From: Heterobilharzia americana
Taxonomy: Eukaryota > Platyhelminthes > Trematoda > Strigeidida > Schistosomatidae
Direction of reading: 5' to 3'
DNA: 64,000 nt
Assembly: GCA_944470555.2 (NCBI GenBank)
Contig: OX104127.1
Span: forward strand, 45,560,934-45,624,933
The notes below the pieces were generated by a model that made no database searches, had not been told where the DNA came from, and was given only the letters and a program-made list of their open reading frames with translations. Shown in pieces: positions 57,320 through 64,000 of this stretch (its first letter is position 1; each line of letters opens with the position of its first letter). The position numbers were made by a program, and so were the translations under genes.

Positions 57320-57535
57320 GCAATCGGCAGGAAACCCTGGACTTCGGTTTCGTGCTCGTTGGCACTCGTCAGCAAGGCATATTTGCAGCCTTGACGGAAC
57401 TGATGTTCCGCCCGAGATTAGAATCCGCGTCATCCAGTGTTGTAGTCAGCGTCTTTACCACTGAGCTAATATGGTCGATAGGATTCTGTCTGCATTAGGA
57501 CTAGACAATGTGAAATTGGCTGCACTTCCATCACC
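57320..57535 (-). mobile_element. Short element, family 2, best copy
   Basis: Minus strand: a TTAGCTCAGTGG box A (57467-57456 region), a GGATTCTAATCTCGG box B, the spacer TCCGTCAAGGCTGCAAATA, then an intact hammerhead core and the tail TTCCTGCCGATTGCCTCCAA. It is the clearest head-plus-ribozyme unit of this family. Confidence 0.85.
57335..57378 (-). ncRNA. Hammerhead ribozyme, family 2, intact core
   Basis: Minus strand: stem I 5' arm GCCTTG, core CTGACGA (57372-57366), stem II GTGC/GCAC with six-base loop, GAAA, a two-base-pair stem III (AC/GT), cleavage triplet GTC, and stem I 3' arm CAGGG (one G-U pair). All conserved core positions are present. Activity would depend on loop contacts that I cannot judge. 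Confidence 0.8.
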
Positions 57536-57539
57536 AATC

Positions 57540-58020
57540 AAATTTTCAAATTTCCCGAATAGATGCTGAACAGATGACCTGTCAATTAGTTCACTCAGAA
57601 TTTGAGAGCTTTGGTAACTGGCATCAAGTTGGATGGTAATTTACGTGCTAATGTGGGGCGAATAAGATTGTAAGTGTTTTGCCTGGAAATCAATCATGGC
57701 AGCTGAAAAGTCGACATTTCCATTTACAAGATGAGCAAATAAGGGCTACTGATGAGAAACACGAGAAATAAAAACACGTTACAAGGACTTTTTGAATGTT
57801 TATACAGAAGAATCCTCGAAAACAGTTACGAAATTAAATTACACTATCAGAAGTAGTAGAAAACCGAAAAAAACTAGTTACATCGTGCAAATATGTATCT
57901 GTTATGAGTTGAGAAATGTTGCTTCATCTACTCCAATTAGGATGAGTAGTTGGGCAGTATTTCTTGTACTCACATACTACATGAGTGACACAAGGAAACA
58001 TTTTTCATGATGTTATACTG
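57540..58020. other. No recognisable gene
   Basis: The ORF at 57792-58010 is without known domain. Confidence 0.4.
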
Positions 58021-58024
58021 ATAT

Positions 58025-58270
58025 TGGTGACTAGTAGAGGAATCAAGGACGTGCGTTTCATCCCATTTGGGACTCGTCAGCTGAATGTAACTGCATCCCA
58101 GTGAGTGATGCTATTCTCACTGAGGCTCGAGCCCATCACCCACCACTTCAAACGCCAGAGCGTTATCCACTAAGCCACTAGGATACGATAGCGGGTGCAT
58201 CCAGGTGACGGGTAGGAAATAGAACAAAACGCGCGTTCTGGATTCCTCTGCTAGTCATTAAAATCAATAT
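58025..58270. mobile_element. Head-to-head inverted pair of family 1 short elements
   Basis: The minus copy at 58025-58195 has an intact hammerhead and full tRNA-like head (CCTAGTGGCTTAGTGG on minus). The plus copy at 58195-58265 starts inside the element just before the ribozyme (GTGCATCCAG) and reads GGTGACGGG, AAAACGCGCG and TTCTGGATTCCTCTGCTAGTC, a decayed ribozyme. The outer ends (GACTAGTAGAGGAATC) are inverted repeats. Confidence 0.88.
58041..58087 (-). ncRNA. Hammerhead ribozyme, family 1 (Sm-alpha type), intact core
   Basis: Minus strand: stem I arm CATTCAG, core CTGACGA, stem II of five pairs (GTCCC/GGGAT) closed by AAAT, GAAA, stem III ACG/CGT, cleavage site GTC, stem I arm CTTGATT (one mismatch). 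All core bases fit the hammerhead consensus. Layout is that of the crystallised Schistosoma ribozyme. Confidence 0.85.
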
Positions 58271-58439
58271 AGTATCATGAATATTCAGCAGTGTCGAGGA
58301 ATCCGTATAGGAACCCATCTGCTAACAGAGGTCAAGCAGTTCGACCCTGTATTGCAACGGGAAATTACTAGTATTATAAAAACAGAGAACTTTTTCAATT
58401 TATTCTACAAAAAAGATCAGTGTGTTCAGTAAATGAAAG

Positions 58440-58740
58440 TAAATTATCTTTCTTAGTTTATTTCATCCAACGCTCATAAACACCTTATCAAACACACCTC
58501 ATCAAACTATCACCTTATAGTAATACATAAGCCGTAAAATCTATTGGATAATAAATGAGTTTGAATTGAATTCCAGCAATACTTGATTCTGACTTAGTGT
58601 TCGTACAAGACTAATAAGAAATCCCACTGTTATTGACACAAAATTACTCAATATGTACATACACTTAGTTGCAGAATCTGAGGCAGAATAATCGAAGAGA
58701 ACATTCTTTGTTCAACTAAAAGGTGTTATTTGTTTTGTGA
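58440..58740 (+). repeat. Penelope-like terminal repeat copy
   Basis: It aligns with 38,820-39,180: CTTAGTTTATTTCATCC, CTCATAAACACC, ATCAAACTATCA, and the end TTTGTTCAACTAAAAGG. It is followed directly by a family 1 short-element pair. Confidence 0.72.
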
Positions 58741-59230
58741 TAGATAGCACTTGAGTCTGAAACACGTGTTACGTCCTGTTTGGGACTCCTCAGTTAGATG
58801 TGCTTACATCTTAGTGAATGATGGTGTTTCCACTGGCACTAAAATCTAGCACCCATCACTCTAGATCCCAGAGCGTTATTCATAAGGCTACTGAGCGATG
58901 ACAGCTACCTCTTGTTCAATGAGTATCGTTTATTATGCTAGACCAAACTGGTAGACTGGTCACTCTTGGTATATGAGATCATCAAACGGATGCCTCGCTA
59001 ATGCCCAAAGCTTCATTACAAAGTCGTTTATAAATTTCAAGTGATATCCATTGCAGAACAAGCAGCCATCATGCCACAGTAACATTGTGAACAACGCTCT
59101 GACATTTAAAGCGATGAGTGATGGGCTGTAGTGCCAGTAGGAACGTCACCGCCGGTTAGGACGCAAGCATTTCCAGATGACGATTACCGAATTGTACAAA
59201 ACATGCGTTCTGAACTCCAATGCTAGCCAC
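58740..59230. mobile_element. Second head-to-head inverted pair of family 1 short elements
   Basis: The minus copy (58740-58920) has ribozyme core CTGAGGA, stem II GTCCC/GGAC, and GTAA in place of GAAA. The plus copy (59088-59230) has a decayed ribozyme (AGATGACGATTACCG, AAAACATGCG) and ends CCAATGCTAGCCACCAC. Arms of about 145 bases are separated by about 170-200 bases. Confidence 0.8.
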
Positions 59231-59344
59231 CACAAAGTAGATTACATCAAAATGAAACTTGAGACAATACTGAGACATGCCTTCAAGAAGAACAGATAAA
59301 TTCGGTCCAGCATGACAGTCAGTGGAGAATTGCATCCACCAATA

Positions 59345-59575
59345 AATAGATGACACAATGCGCCAGGCCAGACCGTTGAATGGAACCCAGATGGAAGACG
59401 ATGAGTCGGGCGTCCAAGGGTGACATGGAGGAGATCGTGCGAGGAACAAATGAGAGCTTCTGGGCTGTCGTGGAACCAGATTCAAAAGTTTGCAGAGAAC
59501 AGAGTGCACTGGAGACGTGCTACTGAAGCCCTATGTTCCATTAGGAACCCAATGGACAAATAATAATGATAATAA
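59345..59575 (+). mobile_element. RTE 3' end fragment
   Basis: It matches the last about 220 bases of the RTE (GCCAGGCCAGACCGT, GACATGGAGGAGATCGTG, GGAGACGTGCTACTGAAG) and ends with an AATAATGATAATAAT tail. Heavily 5' truncated. Confidence 0.9.
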
Positions 59576-59579
59576 TCTC

Positions 59580-61100
59580 TAAAGTCTGATGGTATGACAA
59601 TGCGGAGAATACCAACCTATGTATGACCTCGATGTTGTTTATTTGTCATGGCCTATAGCAAGAAGAGTTTATCCGGGTGAAAATGCTAAGATTATGTCTA
59701 GTTAATAGAATACGTGACTGACTACCTTATATGGATTGTTTACTCATGACTTTCATACGATTGACTAAATTTGAGTGAATGATGATTATCATCAGAACTC
59801 AATTGATTGAATAAAATAAAAGATTGAACTATTAAACGATTGATTTCTACATATATTTAGCAGTTATTTAGACTATCAATAAACTGAGCAGTCATCTGTA
59901 TACAGGTAATGTGACTGAAATTGTATGACTATCAGCTACATATCAGATAGAATATAGTAAGCTAAAAGCAATCAGAAATTCAGTAAACAGCAAGTAAATT
60001 CCTACCAGTGGATAAAAGAGTGTTGTTCTATGCATTCTAACGTAATCAGTGAAAGTCTGCTTATCGAACCTGAGTGGGAAGTCATTCATAGTTAGTGATT
60101 TATCAGAAATTTAGCTGACTCAAAGTTAATAACAGTAAATTACACTATAAATATGTGTAAAACTTGGGCCCATTGTGATAGAATGTAATCCCATATTAGG
60201 TTTGTTTGCTGAATACAGTATTATTGACTTGATGACATTTAGAGCGTAAATTGTAGCTCATAATCTTATAAATGTAATTACACAACTTTCGACGTGTGAT
60301 TTTTGTAGTTCTGTCACCTCATATTCTTTGCTTATATCGGTAATAAAACTTCCCATATCTCTGGTATATGTGTAGCTTCATTCTTATTACAGGTGTTTGC
60401 CGTATACCCTAGTTTTGCATAGCTTTTGCCTGATAGGGGTAAAACTTTTGCCTGATGACCTTAAAATAACCTGCAAGGCCATTTTCACACGATGGCTAGT
60501 TTTTCCTCCCTCTCCTCTCAAGGCTGAAACCTTATTGGTGGTTAACTAATTTAACCTATATGAGGACTTAGTCTTGTCAAGGTTGTTTAGAAATGTATAT
60601 ATTCAGCACGCTCCCAACTACATTGACTGTTGTCGAGACAGTAAAACGCTGTGTCAACGGTCCGTCTTTTCTTCTCTTTGCGCTTCGGTGGTATTGTTAG
60701 GGTGGTGGTTGACGTTCTTATTTGCGTTGGAGTCGATTCGTTCGCGCGTTAGATCCGTATCACTCGTAGTCTGCTAGGCTCATATAGCTCGTAGACTATT
60801 AGGTCATACTACCATTCATGGCAGTTTTGGGTGTAGATTCGATGGACAACGATTCAGTATTCAGTCTCTCTCTCCACTTAATAATATTACAATGGTTTTA
60901 TCCCACCCTATTGTGTGGTTGTATGCGATTGCATGCTTTGTAATAGCCGGATCTTTTTCCAAATTATTGAGCATTGTGGGGAATATCATTCTACACTACA
61001 CAAAACTGCTATGTCCGACCATCCAGCGTAAGATGGTCGGCCAGTTTGACCTATCTACTTCACCTCATAGTCATTGGATGGAACTCGGGAGACTAGATAA
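59580..61100. other. No recognisable gene; one perfect hairpin
   Basis: AT-rich to 60,480, then more GC-balanced to 61,090. CCGACCAT (61015-61022) and ATGGTCGG (61033-61040) form a perfect 8-bp hairpin with a 10-base loop. ORFs at 60574-60777 and 60892-61110 have no domain I can name. Confidence 0.45.
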
Positions 61101-61102
61101 TT

Positions 61103-61790
61103 TTACTTAATCAAATCTTTCGGATCTTTAAGCCGACAAATCTTACATATGAGTAAGCTTGTAGGTTCAAATCCCACCCTAATTTCAGCATTATAGAGAA
61201 CCCTACGTAAAGTTTCTGATGTTCCTACCTGGAGACGTAGCGTAATAGAAACGTTGGACAGCTTTCTGCTTGTGTTCCCAATTTGTTTCTTATAAGTTCT
61301 AACAAATTTGCTAATAAATTCTGTGGGATAGCAATTAGTTAGCAGTGTTTCCTTAATATGCTTGAGTTTCTTAAGTCCTTCACCAGTGATTTTTCTAGCT
61401 CTATTATCTAAACATCTGACTAAACTCGCCTCAACCGTTTCGACATGGGATGATCTGAAGCCTGGATACCTGTTAGGGTATGTCCAGTTCCTGAAGTACC
61501 TAAACAACATCTGTTCTTCGTTTTACTTTGAAATCCATTTTCTACCTCTAAAGTGGATTACATTGCAGACATTACTGAATTTATCTGAGTGAAGAAACCG
61601 TCGATATGTTTCCATTTCAACACTATAAATATTTCATCTACATTTAGCCACCATATCTACGTGTATGATTAAATATTCATAAGGCCATATGTTCCCAATT
61701 AACCATACATACATCTGTCAAGAATGGGAATATTGGGGATCCGATTGCTATCCTACAACTTACTATCAATTACATTTCTCTATCTTATCA
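61103..61790 (-). mobile_element. Penelope-like element fragment
   Basis: Minus strand, from right to left: AIGSPIFPFLTDVCM and NWEHMAL near 61,740-61,690 (the GSPLSP RT region), NHTRRYGG at the place of the catalytic motif (degraded), HFRGRKWIS near 61,560, and the ORF 61510-61103 with RARKITGEGLKKLKHIKETL and VRTYKKQI, the RT thumb/linker. The GIY-YIG part is missing. The right end is interrupted by the RTE insertion at 61,797. Confidence 0.78.
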
Positions 61791-61796
61791 AAAAAC

Positions 61797-61981
61797 CTCG
61801 CCTGGTTAACTAGTTCACTAGTTACTAGCCGGTCCTAAGCCCGGGTAAAGAGGGAAGGTTGGGCATAGGGCTAGCAACCCTACCCCGTAAAACAAATCTA
61901 ACCGCTAAAGAAACTTCAAAGCACAAACAAAATATAAAAAATGAAAACAAACTTATTCCCCGCTGGAATCGGAGAGGCGAA
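61797..61981 (+). promoter_or_regulatory. 5' UTR of the RTE element
   Basis: Starts ACCTCGCCTGGTTAACTAGT right after AAAAA of the host sequence. The same leader is found in the 42.9 and 54.9 kb copies, so it marks the true 5' end. It should carry an internal promoter, as RTE and related elements start transcription at their own 5' end. GGTTG/CAACC (about 61857-61861 and 61874-61878) can pair. No ribozyme motif was confirmed. Confidence 0.7.
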
Positions 61982-64000
61982 ATGACGCCAGTTGGTGAAA
62001 GCCTTCGGGAAGCCAATTGGCCGATGTGTCTTCTCTCGATGAAAGCGAAAGTAAACGTGGGGACATGGAATGTCCGCACGATGTTTGAACCCAGTAAGGC
62101 AGCCCAGATTGCAAAGGAGATGAGAAGGTATAACATCGAAGTGCTTGGGATTTGCGAAAGCAGATGGAATGGGAGTGGACTCTCCAAACTGTCAACTGGA
62201 GAATCAATAATCTACTCCGGTCACCCAGACGACAACCACGAGCACACTGAGGGAGTGGCTATCATGATGTCCTCAAGAGCATCGAAGGCTCTCATGCAGT
62301 GGGAACCAATCTCCTCCAGGATCATGACAGCAAGATTCAACTCAAAAGGAAGAAAGGTCACAATCATACAATGTTATGCACCTACAAATAATGCAGAGCA
62401 AGAGAAAAAGGAGGAATTCTACAGACAACTTCAATCAACACTGGACAAGACGTCAGTTGGCGATATCAAAATTCTAATGGGCGACATGAATGCCAAACTG
62501 GGAGGGGACAACACGGGAAGAGAACTAACCATGGGTCGAGAGGCGCTAGGTGAAATGAATGAGAATGGAGAATTGTTTGCAGAATTCTGTGCATTCAACG
62601 ATTTGGTGATTGGAGGCAGTGTGTTCAGGCACAAGGATATCCACAAAGCGACATGGACTTCACCAGATGGACACACTAAAAATCAAATCGACTTTATCTC
62701 AATCTCAAGAAAATGGAGACGCAGTCTACTTAACACAAGGTCAAGAAGAGGAGCAGATGTAGGTTCAGACCACTCACATCTAGTGCAAGGAACCTTCCAA
62801 ATCAAGTTAAAAGCCTTCAAGGAAGCTGGTGATAGACCTCAATTCAAGTACAACACTCGGAAACTGAAGGATGAAACTACAAAGGAGATCTTCAAGGCAG
62901 CCATCAAGACAAAATGGGAGACATCGAGGAACATCCCTGAAGAAACCTGTGTGGAAGAACACTGGAAGTCTTTGAAAGCTATGTGGAAAGAAACCTGCAC
63001 AACAGTATTAGGAAGGAAGAAGAAAGAAGACAAGGAATGGATCTCGACGGATACCTGGAAGCTGATAGAGGAGAGGAGGATGGTGAAGCAGAAGATAAAC
63101 CAGTGCAAGGATGCTCAACGACAAGAGGAACTGAGCACAATGTATAAAACACTGGACAAAGAAGTGAAGAAGAGTGCACGCAAAGACAAAAGACACTTCT
63201 ACGAAACACTGGCAAGTGAAGCAGAACAGGCTGCAGGTAAGAGAGACCTGACGACATTGTATCAAATAACCAGGTTGCTATCAGGGAAGAGACCAACACA
63301 GATGAAACCAATAAAAGATGAAGAAGGAAATTTAATTACAAAAGAAGAGAAACAGAGGAAACGATGGGCCGACCACTTCAAGAAGCTCTTGAATCGACCA
63401 CCACCTGCACTTCGTCCAGAAATACCACCTGCAGCCGCTGAATTACAAGTGAACATTAATCCCCCAACGAAAATGGAAGTCCTGAACGCCATAAAGCTAC
63501 TGAAATGCGGGAAAGCAGCAGGACCAGATGGAATACCGCCAGAAGCACTGAGAACAGATGCAGAGACAACAGCGGACATGCTCACACCACTATTGCAGAA
63601 GGTGTGGAAGGAAGAGAAGGTACCTGACGATTGGAAGAAGGGTTACCTTGTCAAACTGCCGAAGAAAGGAGACCTCAGTGCTTGCAAGAACTGGCGCGGA
63701 ATCACTCTCCTGTCCACCCAAGCAAGTAAAATATTAAGCCGCATCATCCTGGAGAGGCTTAAAGACGCACTGGATTCAAAACTGCGACCGGAACAGGCAG
63801 GCTTCAGGAAGTACAAATCATGTGCAGACCAAATTGCAACGCTTCGTATCATCATAGAACAGAGCGTAGAATGGCAATCAGCTCTCTACCTCAACTTCAT
63901 CGACTTTGAGAAGGCCTTTGACAGCGTCGACCGAGAAGTAATTTGGAAACTGCTTCAATACTACGGAGTACCGCAAACCTTTATCCGCCTCATTCAACAA
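61982..64000 (+). CDS. RTE-clade endonuclease/reverse transcriptase, open to window end
   Basis: An ATG at 61982 opens a frame of 673 codons without a stop, leaving the window at 64000. The first about 225 residues are an AP-type endonuclease: VGTWNVRTM, GICESRWNGSG (catalytic Glu), IIQCYAPTNNA, LMGDMNAKLGGD, QIDFIS and GSDHS (catalytic His). A Lys/Glu-rich linker follows (residues about 280-440), then RT: CGKAAGPDGIPPEAL, KKGDLSACKNWRGITLL, AGFRKYKSCADQIATL and motif A FIDFEKAFDSVD. Motif C lies beyond the window. It nicks target DNA and reverse-transcribes its RNA there. Similarity is to SR2/SjR2-like RTE elements. It is the only RTE copy here with an unbroken frame, so it is young. Confidence 0.95.
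   Translation, partial: MTPVGESLREANWPMCLLSMKAKVNVGTWNVRTMFEPSKAAQIAKEMRRYNIEVLGICESRWNGSGLSKLSTGESIIYSGHPDDNHEHTEGVAIMMSSRASKALMQWEPISSRIMTARFNSKGRKVTIIQCYAPTNNAEQEKKEEFYRQLQSTLDKTSVGDIKILMGDMNAKLGGDNTGRELTMGREALGEMNENGELFAEFCAFNDLVIGGSVFRHKDIHKATWTSPDGHTKNQIDFISISRKWRRSLLNTRSRRGADVGSDHSHLVQGTFQIKLKAFKEAGDRPQFKYNTRKLKDETTKEIFKAAIKTKWETSRNIPEETCVEEHWKSLKAMWKETCTTVLGRKKKEDKEWISTDTWKLIEERRMVKQKINQCKDAQRQEELSTMYKTLDKEVKKSARKDKRHFYETLASEAEQAAGKRDLTTLYQITRLLSGKRPTQMKPIKDEEGNLITKEEKQRKRWADHFKKLLNRPPPALRPEIPPAAAELQVNINPPTKMEVLNAIKLLKCGKAAGPDGIPPEALRTDAETTADMLTPLLQKVWKEEKVPDDWKKGYLVKLPKKGDLSACKNWRGITLLSTQASKILSRIILERLKDALDSKLRPEQAGFRKYKSCADQIATLRIIIEQSVEWQSALYLNFIDFEKAFDSVDREVIWKLLQYYGVPQTFIRLIQQ

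Overview
The window is eukaryotic: coding exons with GT-AG introns, an AT-rich background, and most of the length made of retroelements. Platyhelminth-type BEL/Pao, RTE, CR1-like and Penelope-like retroelements, together with tRNA-headed short elements carrying hammerhead ribozyme motifs like the Schistosoma Sm-alpha repeats, point to a schistosomatid blood fluke. The genus is an inference and no species is claimed.

Layout. 1-13,340 is a giant CTAA (TTAG on the other strand) tetranucleotide satellite: a degenerate outer part (1-4,190), then a homogeneous array broken by about 21 copies of a conserved non-CTAA block. 14,068-19,600 holds the only host gene I can support, three exons of a LIM-homeobox gene of the Lhx2/Lhx9/apterous class (LIM2 plus linker, homeodomain first 46 residues, homeodomain last 14 residues plus C-terminus). 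LIM1 and the start codon are not in the unique sequence of the window, so the satellite probably lies in an intron of this gene.

20,109-28,163 is a 5'-truncated RTE fragment followed by a minus-strand BEL/Pao LTR retrotransposon with two 741-bp LTRs that look identical but a frame-broken interior. From 28 to 64 kb is a mosaic of four Penelope-like (PLE) fragments, a CR1-like remnant, several RTE copies and many short ribozyme-bearing elements. The last 2.2 kb is the 5' end of an RTE element whose reading frame stays open for 673 codons and leaves the window intact.

The most interesting signal is the hammerhead content. At least three short-element families carry hammerhead cores in the same layout (tRNA-like Pol III head, ribozyme, AT-rich tail), and five loci are head-to-head inverted pairs, so a single locus holds ribozymes on both strands. 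Host genes and transposons show no operon-like cooperation. The likely functional dependence is that short elements without coding capacity borrow the reverse transcriptase of RTE or PLE elements such as those present here.
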